The translations under genes were made by a program, and so were the position numbers. The notes below the pieces were generated by a model that did no database searches, had not been told where the DNA came from, and was given only the letters and a program-made list of their open reading frames with translations. 64,000 nt of DNA. Source: CBDDEC01 sp965226785. GTDB taxonomy: Bacteria > Chloroflexota > Dehalococcoidia > UBA2979. The DNA is taken from the NCBI GenBank assembly GCA_965226785.1, contig CBDDEC010000001.1, positions 186,001 through 250,000 of the forward strand. The letters run 5' to 3'. Below are positions 9,117-17,927 of this stretch, piece by piece. Numbering within the stretch: position 1 is the stretch's first letter; every line of letters begins with the position of its first letter.

Positions 9117-10403
9117 ATGATCGATTTCACAAGACTCACTCCGCCGGCGCTCAGCCGGCGGGCGCTGGCGATGGCCGCACTCGTCGCGGCTGTCGCGATG
9201 TTCGCATGGGCCGGGCTTGGCGCTGGCGGTGTCAGAAGCGCCGACCATGCCGACGCCCCGCTGGCCGCGAGCGACCGAGCGGCCGACCTGGCTGACGTGT
9301 ACGCGTTCCGCAGTCCGGAACGACCGGACAACCTCGTCGTGGCGCTGACGGTCAACCCACTCACCGCGCCGGCCGCTAACGCCAGCTCGAACTTTGCGCC
9401 GGGGGTGAACTACAACATCCACGTCGACAACACCGGCGACCTGGTCGCGGATGCGACGGTGACGGCGCGCTTCAGCGGCGATCCGCTGATGTTCAGAATC
9501 ACCGGTCTGGGCGATCCGATCAGCGGACTGGTGACAGTGCCGGCCGCGACGCCGGGGACGCCACAGATCACCGAGGCCGGCGGCATCCGCATCTTTGCCG
9601 GGCAGCGCGACGATCCGTTCTTCTTCGACCTCGTCGGCTTCTCGAACTTCGTCGCCGCGCCGAGCGTTCCGGCGATCGGGCTGCGTCCGGCGGGCGAAAC
9701 GCCGTCAGACACGCTGGCCGGCACGAACGTCAGCGCGCTGGTGATCGAACTGCCGATCGTGGCGCTGACGGGCGCCGCCACCAGCGACACCGGGGTGATC
9801 CGCGCGTGGGCCACCACGGAGCGGGCGGGCCAGCGCGTGGACCGGATGGCCATTCCGGCCATCAACACCGCGCTGATCCCCAGCGCCCTGAAGGACGCCT
9901 TCAACATGGGCGACCCGGCCGACGATGCGGCCACCTTCGGCGCGACGGCCGCGGCCACGATCAGTGGTCTGCGCGGCGCACTTGAGCCGCTCTTCGGCGC
10001 CGAAGATGGTGGCCCGCTGGGCAACCTCGACGCTGCGACCGTGTCGGGTGCCTTGATCCCTGACGTCGTGACGATCGACTTCTCGGCTCCTGTCGCCTTC
10101 CCGAACGGGCGTCAGCTCACCGATGACGTGATCGATGTGGCGCTGGGCATCGTGCTCAACCGCGGTGGCGCTGCGGGCGTCAGCGATGCGATCGACGGCA
10201 ACGATGTGCCGTTCGCCTCGACGTTCCCCTATCTCGCCGCTCCGCACGCCGGCGTCGCGCCGGCTCCGGCGGACACCGGCAACGCCGGTCTCACGACCGA
10301 GGCTGGTGGCGGGGTGAACTTGCCGCTGGTGGCCGGACTGATGTTCGCGCTGCTGGCAGCCACGCTGGGACTACGCGAGCTGCTCCCGAGGCGCTCACAG
10401 TAG
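9117..10403 (+). CDS. secreted DUF4331 family protein
   Basis: 428 residues with a strong ribosome-binding site (AAGGAGG at about 9104). The signal segment (ALAMAALVAAVAMFAWAGLGAG) is followed by SADHADAPLAASDRAADLADVYAF, the DUF4331 hallmark, and the repeated DVYAF, NVSALVIELP and RMAIPAINTALIP elements. A C-terminal hydrophobic stretch (LPLVAGLMFALLAATLGL) followed by RELLPRRSQ looks like a membrane anchor, so the protein probably faces outward. DUF4331 proteins have no assigned biochemical role; they often sit beside ECF sigma/anti-sigma pairs, as here, which suggests they belong to the regulon. Confidence 0.85.
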   Translation: MIDFTRLTPPALSRRALAMAALVAAVAMFAWAGLGAGGVRSADHADAPLAASDRAADLADVYAFRSPERPDNLVVALTVNPLTAPAANASSNFAPGVNYNIHVDNTGDLVADATVTARFSGDPLMFRITGLGDPISGLVTVPAATPGTPQITEAGGIRIFAGQRDDPFFFDLVGFSNFVAAPSVPAIGLRPAGETPSDTLAGTNVSALVIELPIVALTGAATSDTGVIRAWATTERAGQRVDRMAIPAINTALIPSALKDAFNMGDPADDAATFGATAAATISGLRGALEPLFGAEDGGPLGNLDAATVSGALIPDVVTIDFSAPVAFPNGRQLTDDVIDVALGIVLNRGGAAGVSDAIDGNDVPFASTFPYLAAPHAGVAPAPADTGNAGLTTEAGGGVNLPLVAGLMFALLAATLGLRELLPRRSQ

Positions 10404-10416
10404 CCTCGGGCAAACG

Positions 10417-10432
10417 AGCCGCACGGGCGGCT
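10417..10432 (+). terminator. short GC-rich hairpin after DUF4331 gene
   Basis: AGCCGC, loop ACGG, GCGGCT: a perfect 6-bp stem 14 bp past the DUF4331 stop. No T-run follows, so intrinsic termination is uncertain. Confidence 0.3.
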
Positions 10433-10592
10433 GCGATGAGGGCGGTCTGACGGTCAGCGATGCTGGCCGCGGCCGCCCTCGCCGCGTGTCACGAGTGGTT
10501 CCCGACCCGTAGCTCGCTGAATTGCTGAGTATGCTGACGGCACGAATGGACGGTCGGACTCGTCCGGCGGACTGGCAGCGAGGGATCACCAG

Positions 10593-11267
10593 ATGACCGA
10601 GATGACCACGTACGAACAGGTCGGCGACGTTGCGCTGATCAGCATGGACGACGGCAAGGCGAACGCCTTCGGGCCACCCCTGATCGCCGAGGTCAACGCC
10701 CTGCTCGACCGCGCCGAGGCGGATGCCAGAGCCGTGGTACTGACCGGTCGCTCTGGAATCTTCTCCGGCGGATTTGACCTCAACGTGATGCGAAGCGGAG
10801 ACGCCGAGCGGGCTCGTGCCCAGGCGCTCGGCGGCGCTCGTCTGATGATGCGTCTCTACGGATGGCCGCGGCCCCTGGTCGTCGCTGCATCGGGACACGC
10901 CATCGCGCTGGGCGCGTTCTGCCTGCTCGCCGGTGATCATCGGCTGGGGGCTGACGGTGACTTTCGCATCGGTCTGAACGAGGTCGCCATCGGCTCGACG
11001 CTGCCGCCCTTCGCGTGGTTGCTGGCGAAGGACCGCCTGTCCAAACGCTACCTGACCCAGGCCGCGCTGACGGCCAGGATCTACGACCCACAGGGAGCGC
11101 GCGACGCTGGCTTCCTCGACGAGGTCGTGCCCGCAGGTCAGCTGCGTGATGTCGCCCTCGAACATGCCACGCAGTTGGCAGAGCACGATGAAGCTGCGTA
11201 CGCGGGCATGAAGCGGGGCCTAAGAGGCGAAGGGATCGACGCCGTCCTGGCCGGTCTCGAGGGCTAA
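10593..11267 (+). CDS. crotonase-fold enoyl-CoA hydratase/isomerase family protein
   Basis: 224 residues, shorter than the usual 255-260. It carries the crotonase oxyanion-hole elements FSGGFDLNVM and AASGHAIALGAFCLLAGDHRLGADGDFRIGLNEVAIG. The Glu in LNEVAIG could serve as general base; the second catalytic Glu of true hydratases is not evident, so isomerase, hydrolase or other crotonase chemistry is possible. A TATGCT -10-like hexamer lies near 10530. It stands alone, with no other beta-oxidation gene adjacent. Confidence 0.85.
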   Translation: MTEMTTYEQVGDVALISMDDGKANAFGPPLIAEVNALLDRAEADARAVVLTGRSGIFSGGFDLNVMRSGDAERARAQALGGARLMMRLYGWPRPLVVAASGHAIALGAFCLLAGDHRLGADGDFRIGLNEVAIGSTLPPFAWLLAKDRLSKRYLTQAALTARIYDPQGARDAGFLDEVVPAGQLRDVALEHATQLAEHDEAAYAGMKRGLRGEGIDAVLAGLEG

Positions 11268-11344
11268 CAGCGACGTAATAACAGGTCCACAGAGTCGGTG
11301 TACGCTCGATCCGCCGCTGTCCCAGCGGAGTGGAGGACCGTCAG

Positions 11345-12460
11345 GTGAAATCGCAGCCATTGATTGCGCCCGACCGCGCTGCCCAGTTGCGCACGCTTGC
11401 GCTGACTCTGCTCCTCCTCTTCGGCCTCGGTGCGGCCGCCATGATCGCGCTCTGGGAACCAGTCGCTGACTTCCTCGGCGAGGGCGCGATCCGCGCCCTC
11501 GACGTCGACGGCGGCGCCCGCCGAGGGATCATCGCGGCCACCCTGGCGGTCGCCACACTGCTGATCGGGCACGTGCTCTGGCGCTGGAACGGCCTGCCGC
11601 GCTACCTCGTCGGGGGAGTGGCGGCGCTGGCGGCGCTACTCGCCGCGGGGCCGCTGGCGCTGCCGATGGTCGTGCTCGGCATCGCGATCGTCGCGATCGA
11701 ATACGTTGCGCCGCTCGAGCGCGAACGCCTCGCGGACGCCGGCCCGCGGGAACGACCGCTCACCTGGGGCGTCGGCGTCGTGGCGGCGGCGGGCTTCCTC
11801 GCCATCTCGGCCTACCTCACGTGGTTCCTCGTTTCGCCGTTGATCGACGAGGGCGCTGAGCTCGACGAGGCGCTCGCGTTTGCTTTCTCGACCCCACAGG
11901 CGACGAGCGCGCCCTCGACGCCCGCAGCGACCCCGGCGGGCGCGACCCCCGCGGCCACAGCCGACTCGATGTCTTCGGAGGCAACTGCAGCGCTTGTGGC
12001 TGGCGGCGAGTTGATGGGCGCCGACTCGTTCCACTTCGGATCGGGGCAAGTGTTGCTGATCCGTGACCCCGACGGCGGCGGCTTGCTGCGCTTCGAGGAC
12101 TACGAGGTGCGAAACGGGCCCAATCTCCACGTCTACCTGACGCCCGATGTCGATGGCGATGTACACGTCGACGGCGCGGTCGACCTGGGCGAGGTGCGTG
12201 CGACGCGCGGTAATGTGAACTACGAGCTGCCGGCCGGCGCGGACCTCGAGAGCTTCCGCAGCGTGGTCATCTATTGCGTGCCCTTCCGCGTCGTCTTCGC
12301 CACAGCCACGCTCACTGACCTAGGTCGCGCGCCCGAGCCGGATCGACATAACGCCAGGCGGCGAACGCTCCTCTCGCATCGTCGTTACACCCTTGAGAGC
12401 GCGCCCCGCGCGGGAACGCTGGCGCCGCTCACACCGGAGAGGGATGCGAGATGCCGCTGA
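11345..12460 (+). CDS. membrane protein with five spans and extracytoplasmic DM13 domain
   Basis: Started at GTG 11345 because GGAGGA lies about 8 nt upstream; GTG 11330 is in frame but poorly placed. There are about five membrane segments (for example RTLALTLLLLFGLGAAAMIAL and GIIAATLAVATLLIGHVL). An Ala/Pro/Thr linker follows, then a DM13 domain (GGELMGADSFHFGSGQVLLI, NGPNLHVYLTPD, NVNYELPAG, VVIYCVPFRVVFATATL) with the single conserved Cys. DM13 domains are proposed to take part in extracytoplasmic electron transfer. After ATATL the frame runs a further 45 Arg-rich residues unlike DM13 ends and overlaps the next gene by 10 bp; a missed stop through a base error there is possible. Confidence 0.75.
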   Translation: MKSQPLIAPDRAAQLRTLALTLLLLFGLGAAAMIALWEPVADFLGEGAIRALDVDGGARRGIIAATLAVATLLIGHVLWRWNGLPRYLVGGVAALAALLAAGPLALPMVVLGIAIVAIEYVAPLERERLADAGPRERPLTWGVGVVAAAGFLAISAYLTWFLVSPLIDEGAELDEALAFAFSTPQATSAPSTPAATPAGATPAATADSMSSEATAALVAGGELMGADSFHFGSGQVLLIRDPDGGGLLRFEDYEVRNGPNLHVYLTPDVDGDVHVDGAVDLGEVRATRGNVNYELPAGADLESFRSVVIYCVPFRVVFATATLTDLGRAPEPDRHNARRRTLLSHRRYTLESAPRAGTLAPLTPERDARCR

Positions 12461-13794
12461 ACGACGAGCGCGGCCGCGTGCAGCACCTGCTGCGCCGCGC
12501 AGGGTTCGGTTACAGCGCGGAAGAGCTCGAGGAGTACCTGGCGCTGGACCTCGAAGGGGCGGTCGAGCGCCTGCTCGCGCCCGAGGTGGTCGACGACTCC
12601 GCAGTCGACCGCGCCCTCGAAGATCTGCCCGGCGATCCGAACGAGCAGCCACAGGTCCTGATCTATGAGTGGCACCAACGGCTGCTGCTCAGCCGGCGGC
12701 CACTGCTGGAGAAGCTGACCTACTTCTGGCACGACCACTTCGCCACCGCGATCCACAAGGTCAACCGCGCCGCGCTGATGCGTCTGCAGAACCAGACGCT
12801 GCGCAGTCACGCGCTGGGCGACTTCCGCACGCTTCTGCTCGAGGTCACGCGTGACCCGGCGATGCTCATCTGGCTCGACGGCCGCACCAGCATCGCTCGC
12901 GCGCCGAACGAGAACTACGCGCGCGAGCTGCTCGAACTCCACACGTTGGGCGAGGGCGTCGAGTACACCGAAGCTGACATCAAGGAGGCGGCGCGTGCCC
13001 TGACCGACTGGGTCGTCTCCAACGGCCGGCGCGACGACCTCCCGATCGGTGCGCACTTCTTCCCGCCGCGCCACGACGGTGGTGCGAAGACCTTCCTCGG
13101 CGTCAGCGGCGCCCTCGACGACGAAGATGTGGTCGAGGTGCTCGCGGACCGGCCGGAGACGGCGGAGCTGATCGGGCGCAAGCTCTGGCAGTTCTTCGCC
13201 GTGCCCGAGCCCTCGTCGGAACTCTTGCAGGCGACGACCGACGCCTACTTCGCCCACGACCGCTCGATCGCCGCTGTGGTGCGGACGATCCTGCTCTCCG
13301 AGGCGATGTACTCCGACGCCGCCTACCGCTGGCGCATCAAGACGCCCGTGGAGCTGGTGACCGGTGCGCTGCGCGCACTGGAGGCGCCGAGCGTCTCCGG
13401 CTCGATCCGCGCCACGATCGGCATGGGGCAACTGCTCTACGACCCGCCGAACCCGGCAGGGTGGGCGGGCGGCTTCGCCTGGATCAACAGCACGACGCTG
13501 CTCGAACGTGCCAACTTCATGAACGCGCTCACCGGCGCAGGGCTGCAGCGCGGGCTCGATGTCGACGTCGGCGGGCTCGTCGCGCGTCATGGCGTCGGCG
13601 GGAGCGCTGGCGAGGTCGCCGACTTCCTGCTCGACCTCTTCGTTGGCGGCGACGCCGGCGAGGGCACGCGTGACGCGCTCGTCGATCATCTCGGCGGGCC
13701 GGTGCACTACGACTTCCGCGAGGCGGCCCAGAGCGGCCGCATCAACGGCGCGGCCTACCTCGCGCTCACCATGCCGCTTTACCAGCTGGCGTAA
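12451..13794 (+). CDS. DUF1800 family protein
   Basis: 447 residues. It shows the family pattern: HLLRRAGFGYSAEELEEYLAL, LTYFWHDHFATAIHKVN, LRSHALGDFRTLLLEVTRDPAMLIWLDG, NENYARELLELHTLG, then LYDPPNPAGWAGGFAWIN near the C-terminus. DUF1800 proteins are nearly always encoded next to a DUF1501 protein, as here, with a 16-bp gap. Their function is unassigned; co-export or complex formation with the DUF1501 partner is inferred from linkage. No signal peptide is seen. Confidence 0.9.
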   Translation: MPLNDERGRVQHLLRRAGFGYSAEELEEYLALDLEGAVERLLAPEVVDDSAVDRALEDLPGDPNEQPQVLIYEWHQRLLLSRRPLLEKLTYFWHDHFATAIHKVNRAALMRLQNQTLRSHALGDFRTLLLEVTRDPAMLIWLDGRTSIARAPNENYARELLELHTLGEGVEYTEADIKEAARALTDWVVSNGRRDDLPIGAHFFPPRHDGGAKTFLGVSGALDDEDVVEVLADRPETAELIGRKLWQFFAVPEPSSELLQATTDAYFAHDRSIAAVVRTILLSEAMYSDAAYRWRIKTPVELVTGALRALEAPSVSGSIRATIGMGQLLYDPPNPAGWAGGFAWINSTTLLERANFMNALTGAGLQRGLDVDVGGLVARHGVGGSAGEVADFLLDLFVGGDAGEGTRDALVDHLGGPVHYDFREAAQSGRINGAAYLALTMPLYQLA

Positions 13795-13810
13795 CGAACG
13801 GACGACGACG

Positions 13811-15202
13811 ATGCCGATGCCACCCGAGGAAGAGTTCGCCGACCGCACCATCGATCGACGCACGCTGATCCGCCGCGGAATCGCGTTCGTCACGGCCGGT
13901 GGCCTGGCCGCCGCGATGCCACCGGCCTTCCTGCGGGTCGCCGTCGACGAGGGCTCGCGGCCTGGCAAGCAACTCGCTGGCTGGCCGCAGGACGAGGACG
14001 CGCTTGACGCGGCATTGCCCTCGACGGGCGTGACGCAGCCGCCGCCCGCGTCGCAGCGCGTCTTCGTCATCGTGCAGCTGGCCGGCGGCAACGACGGGCT
14101 CAACACGGTCATCCCGTACACCGACGGGGCCTACTTCGACGCGCGTCGGGATCTGGCGCTCGACCCGGAGTCGCTGCTCCACCTCGACGATCGTTTCGCG
14201 CTCCATCCCTCGCTCTCCGGGCTGCAGGAGGTCTGGGACCGAGGTCAACTCGCGATCGTGCAAGGCGTCGGCTACCCGGACCCCAATCGCTCGCATTTCC
14301 GCTCGATGGACATCTGGCACACCGCCTCCATGGCCGAGCACAGCGAGACCGGCTGGCTGGGCCGGCTCCTCGACGCGACAGCGCACGAGGGGGACTCGCT
14401 GTGGCGCGCGACCAACGTTGGCGTGGCTGCGCCGCGCTCACTCGCCGCCAACGAGGCGTTTGTCCCCTCGCTCGGTTCGGTGCCCTCGTATGTGCTCTCG
14501 ACTGACCCGCGCTTTCCCGCCGAGGAGGACCGCCGCGTCCAGCACTGGCTGCAGCTCTACGCGAGCCAGGCGGCGGAGCTGGCGACGCAGGCCGAGTACG
14601 GCGGGCAGCTCGCCTTCGTCTCCGACACGGGCCTCCAGGCCTACGACTCGACCGTCGCCCTCGAGGCGGAGGCAGGCGACTACATTGCCGCGGTCGACTA
14701 CCCCGAGACGCCACTGGCGCAGGCGCTGCAGACGGTCGCCCAGCTCGCGTCCTCGAACCTGGGGACGATGATCTGCTACGTCACGACCGGCGGGTTCGAC
14801 ACCCACGCCGGGCAGGCGAACATGCAGGAGCGCCTGCTCCAGACCCTCGGCGATGCTCTGCTCGCCTTCTCGAACGACCTCGCCGGCCACGCTCTCAGCG
14901 AGGCGGTCACGACGATGGTGTGGACCGAGTTCGGGCGCAGAGTCGGCGAGAACGGCTCCGGAGGCACGGACCACGGGACGGCCGGCCCGGCGTTCCTGCT
15001 CGGCGGCTCAGTGCGCGGCGGCTCAGTGCGCGGCGGCTTCCACGGCGAACCGGCCTCGGTCGCCGCGCTCGACGGCAACGGCGACCTCAAGTTCACGACC
15101 GACTTCCGTTCGATCTACGCCTCAGTGATCGAACGCTGGTTCGAGGCCGACCCGGCCGATGTCCTCGACGGGCGCTACCCGACGCTGCCGCTGCTCGTGT
15201 AG
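13811..15202 (+). CDS. Tat-exported DUF1501 family protein
   Basis: 463 residues from ATG 13811; the open frame extends farther upstream but only as antisense-like noise over the DUF1800 gene. A twin-arginine signal (TIDRRTLIRRGIAFVTAGGLAAAM) begins near residue 15. The mature part has VFVIVQLAGGNDGLNTVIPY, HFRSMDIWHTAS, GGFDTHAGQ and VWTEFGRRVGENGSGGTDHG. Together these match DUF1501, an alkaline-phosphatase/sulfatase-superfamily relative whose His and Asp residues may bind metal. A 15-bp tandem duplication at about 15003-15032 gives GGSVRGGSVRGG where relatives have one copy. Confidence 0.9.
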   Translation: MPMPPEEEFADRTIDRRTLIRRGIAFVTAGGLAAAMPPAFLRVAVDEGSRPGKQLAGWPQDEDALDAALPSTGVTQPPPASQRVFVIVQLAGGNDGLNTVIPYTDGAYFDARRDLALDPESLLHLDDRFALHPSLSGLQEVWDRGQLAIVQGVGYPDPNRSHFRSMDIWHTASMAEHSETGWLGRLLDATAHEGDSLWRATNVGVAAPRSLAANEAFVPSLGSVPSYVLSTDPRFPAEEDRRVQHWLQLYASQAAELATQAEYGGQLAFVSDTGLQAYDSTVALEAEAGDYIAAVDYPETPLAQALQTVAQLASSNLGTMICYVTTGGFDTHAGQANMQERLLQTLGDALLAFSNDLAGHALSEAVTTMVWTEFGRRVGENGSGGTDHGTAGPAFLLGGSVRGGSVRGGFHGEPASVAALDGNGDLKFTTDFRSIYASVIERWFEADPADVLDGRYPTLPLLV

Positions 15203-15254
15203 AAGCCGAGTGCGCGTCCGGCGGCCAGCCGCGTGCCGCGCGGGAGATAGAGCG

Positions 15255-16167
15255 CTAGCCGAGCAGTGCCCCCAGCGCCTTCTGCACCTTCTCCTGCTGC
15301 TCTGGAGTCGTCACCTCCGCGAACGTCTCGAGGAAGTTCTTGTGCGTCACGCCGCTCTCGATGAAGGTGTAGCGCTTGGCGCGCAGCACGTTGCTCGTGA
15401 CCTCCTCGCTCTCGCTATCGGTGAACGTGCGGTCGATGTAACGCTGCAGGTTCTCGACGTCCATCCGCACCTGCTCCTGGAGTAGCCCATCCACCGCACC
15501 CACGAGGTCGATCAAGTCGTCGATCGCCTCGTCCTTCTCCGCGTCGTTCATCGCCCCGAACGCGCGAAGGATCTCGAGATGATCGAGGTGCGCGTGTTGC
15601 GCCTCCTCCTGCCAGTGCGCCTTGAACACGGCGGATGTGAGCGGGTCCAGCGTGTCGTCATCCTGGAACCCCGACAGGTAGTGGAGCTGCGTGAACCACT
15701 CGATCGCCTCGGTCAGCAACAGGACCGCGCCCAGATTCTTGCTAAGCACGACGCGCGCGACCTCCTGCTCGTCCTCGAGCAGCGCGAGTGGGAACCCGAT
15801 GGCCTCGTCCACGAGTGCGCGGACCTGGCGGAAGAGCGCCATGTGCTTGACCTCTTCGGCCGCGAAATTGGTGAGGGCGTCGAAGGCGTCGTTCTCCTTC
15901 AGCTCGACGGCCTGCGCGAGGTTGACCATGGCCGGGGTGATGAACTCCTCGACGAAACCGAAGAGGTGCGAGTAGGCGCCCATCTCGACGTGAGTCAGCT
16001 TCAGCTTCTCGGCGTCGGTCAGGCACGTGATGCCCGCTGCGCCCGACAGCTGCGCCGGGAGCCAGGCGCGGCTGGTATCAAACTGACGCCCCCCCGAGGA
16101 TGTCTTCGATGCGCCAGTTGACCTTGTGCGAGTTCTCCAGCGCTGTCGCGTAGGTGTAGTCAGCCAT
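15255..16167 (-). CDS. ferritin-like di-iron protein (R2/AurF-like), frameshifted in a G7 run
   Basis: ATG at 16167 has a GGGGAGG ribosome-binding site and opens MADYTYATALENSHKVNWRIEDILGG. At the G7 run (C7 on the plus strand, 16089-16095) this frame reaches a stop, while the next frame continues GRQFDTSRAWLPAQLSG to the end at 15255. With six G's the protein would be 303 residues. Two EExxH di-iron motifs are visible (AAEEVKHMALF and WQEEAQHAHLD), plus HLFGFVEEF as a further ligand helix. Relatives oxidise or oxygenate organic substrates with a di-iron centre; the substrate here is unknown. The G7 run could be a sequencing indel or a slippage switch. Confidence 0.8.
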
Positions 16168-16497
16168 GCCCAGCCTCCCCAGCTCACCCGCTGCTACTCA
16201 ACAGGCCGACGCATAGTACACCTGTTGTAGAGCCGTAAGCGGCGCGAGCGCGGCGGGGCCGTCTCTCCGGTCGGGCGTCCCCAAAGGAGGCGTTGTCGGA
16301 CCCACGTGTCGCCGTCGAACTCCGCAGCGAACGTCCAAATTCGACCGCGATCGTCAGCCGGATCGCGATGCAAGGGGTAGAGGGACGGCGACCTGCTTCT
16401 CGAGGACTGCTGCGTCGTTGTTCTCCGACGTCGCGCGGTGCCGATCCCGGTTTCTAGCAGGCGCGCCGGTGATCAGGGTTTGATTGAGCATTGGTTC
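16168..16497. other. non-coding gap between ferritin-like gene and tRNA-Ala
   Basis: About 330 bp with no convincing gene on either strand; the short ORFs here give the Arg/Ser/Pro noise usual next to a tRNA. It presumably holds the promoter of the ferritin-like gene. No structured RNA recognised. Confidence 0.5.
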
Positions 16498-16573
<76 letters not shown>

Positions 16574-16632
16574 ACGAGGTATGAGTATAGGAACGGCTCT
16601 GCCACGGCAGCAATCGAGGGCCGAGCGGTGAC

Positions 16633-17130
16633 TCAGCTGATCAGGCCCGGCAGCGGGTCGATGAGGAGGCGGCCGGCGCCGATGTCGACCTCGCGGATGA
16701 CGTCTGGGATCGCTGGGATGAGGATGTCCCGCTCGCCTGTGCGGCGCACGATGTAGACGTCGTTGGCGCCGGTCTGGAGCACCTCCGCGAGGCGTCCGAG
16801 GCTCTCGCCGCCGACCGTGACGACCTCGAGGCCGACGAGGTCGTGGATGTAGTGCTCGCCTGCGGGCGGGGGTGGGAGGTCGGCCTCCTCGATCTCGATC
16901 GTCTCGCCGCGAAGGCGCTCGGCGCTCGTGCGATCGGTGTAGCCGTCGAAACGTAGGATCGGGTAGCCGTAGGGCTCGACGTGGTCGGTGATGACCACCG
17001 GTTCGCCATGCAGCAGGACGGTCGCGCCGGCCTGGAGGCGACTCGGGTTGCCGGTGTAGGGCGTGACCTTGACCTGGCCGTTGAGGCCCCAGGCAGCGTT
17101 GATGCGTCCGACGGCGATGCGGCCGGGCAC
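16633..17130 (-). CDS. rimM: ribosome maturation factor RimM
   Basis: 165 residues, typical for RimM. The N-terminal beta-barrel begins IAVGRINAAWGLNGQVKVTPYTGNP and contains RFDGYTDRTSAERLRG. The C-terminal PRC barrel has YIHDLVGLEVVTVGGESLGRL, TGANDVYIVRR and ILIPAIPDVIREVDI. RimM binds S19 and assists 30S head assembly. It is the last gene of the conserved ffh-rpsP-khpA-rimM string on the minus strand, 17 bp after khpA. trmD and rplS, often next, do not follow; the next element is tRNA-Ala. Confidence 0.95.
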   Translation of the reverse strand: MPGRIAVGRINAAWGLNGQVKVTPYTGNPSRLQAGATVLLHGEPVVITDHVEPYGYPILRFDGYTDRTSAERLRGETIEIEEADLPPPPAGEHYIHDLVGLEVVTVGGESLGRLAEVLQTGANDVYIVRRTGERDILIPAIPDVIREVDIGAGRLLIDPLPGLIS

Positions 17131-17147
17131 GCGCGGAGCGTCCTCGG

Positions 17148-17375
17148 TCAGTCGATGCTCAGCGAGGCACGCACACCGCTGCGGACGGCGGCCACGTGGA
17201 GCAGCGATCGCATGGCGTTCGCGCAGCGGCCTTCACGACCGATGATGCGACCCTTGTCGCCGTCGGCGCAGTAGAGGTGCAGGATCACGCGGTCGCCATC
17301 GTGCTCTTCCTCGACCACCACCTCGTCGGGGTGCTCGGCCAGAGCGCGGGCGAGATATTCGATCAGTGCCTTCAT
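17148..17375 (-). CDS. khpA: KH-domain RNA-binding protein KhpA
   Basis: 75 residues from ATG 17375, which has GGAGG about 10 nt upstream; the open frame starts earlier at 17420 but that part overlaps rpsP. MKALIEYLARALAEHPDEVVVEE leads into the KH core with the GxxG loop in GRIIGREGRCANAMRSLL. The family (YlqC/KhpA) binds RNA and in Gram-positives pairs with KhpB/Jag to affect cell elongation. Its place between rpsP and rimM is the usual one. Confidence 0.92.
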   Translation of the reverse strand: MKALIEYLARALAEHPDEVVVEEEHDGDRVILHLYCADGDKGRIIGREGRCANAMRSLLHVAAVRSGVRASLSID

Positions 17376-17379
17376 CGGC

Positions 17380-17841
17380 CTACTCCTCCGCCTGCTGTTC
17401 GTCGTCATCGCCGTTCGCATCCTCAGCGTCCGCGTCCGCCGGCGCGTCGTCCGCGGGGGGCGCAGCGGCAGCCGCCGCGGCTGAGGCCTCCGCCTGGGCG
17501 GCGGCTTCCTTCGCGACGATCATGCGGTCCTTGCGGTTGTGGTGCCGGCCGTGGCCCGGGTTGGCGTCGATGTCGCCCGTCTTGCGCTTCGGCGGCTCGA
17601 CCGTGGTGATGCCACGCTCGTGCAACAGCCGATGCACGGTCTCCGAGGGCTGCGCGCCGTTATCCAGCCAGTGGCGGATGCGGTCTTCCTTGAGCTCGAG
17701 GGTCGTTGGCGAGGTACGAGGGTTGTAATGCCCCACGATCTCGATGAAGTCGCCGTCGCGCGGGGCGCGTTGGTCGGCGATCACGACGCGATAGGAAGGC
17801 TGCTTCCGCTTCCCAGTGCGCCGCAGGCGAATTCGCAGCAC
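17380..17841 (-). CDS. rpsP: 30S ribosomal protein S16 with long acidic C-terminal tail
   Basis: 153 residues. Residues 1-80 are canonical S16: MLRIRLRRTGKRKQPSYRVV, DGDFIEIVGHYNPR and DRIRHWLDNGAQPSETVHRLL. The C-terminal 70 residues are an extension, first basic (KRKTG, GRHHNRKDRM), then Ala-rich (QAEASAAAAAAA), then Asp/Glu-rich to the end. Tails of this kind occur in S16 of some Actinobacteria and Chloroflexota; they are probably disordered on the ribosome surface. khpA starts 4 bp downstream. Confidence 0.95.
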   Translation of the reverse strand: MLRIRLRRTGKRKQPSYRVVIADQRAPRDGDFIEIVGHYNPRTSPTTLELKEDRIRHWLDNGAQPSETVHRLLHERGITTVEPPKRKTGDIDANPGHGRHHNRKDRMIVAKEAAAQAEASAAAAAAAPPADDAPADADAEDANGDDDEQQAEE

Positions 17842-17927
17842 GCGTTACCTCCGAGGGGCCGGCCAGCTTGGGGCGGGCCCGCATCAGTTCGTCCAGTGTT
17901 CGGCCAGGGGGAGGCGCGAAGCTCGCG

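Noticed and set aside
12385..14121. 578-residue minus-strand ORF
   Set aside because: Antisense to DUF1800/DUF1501, both well supported.
15003..15032. 15-bp tandem duplication in the DUF1501 gene as a regulatory repeat
   Set aside because: It is in frame and only adds five residues (GSVRG) to a loop; likely a small insertion.
16089..16095. TGA after the G7 run as another selenocysteine codon
   Set aside because: The frame upstream of that TGA does not continue into family sequence beyond it; the matching sequence is in another frame, so it is a frameshift.
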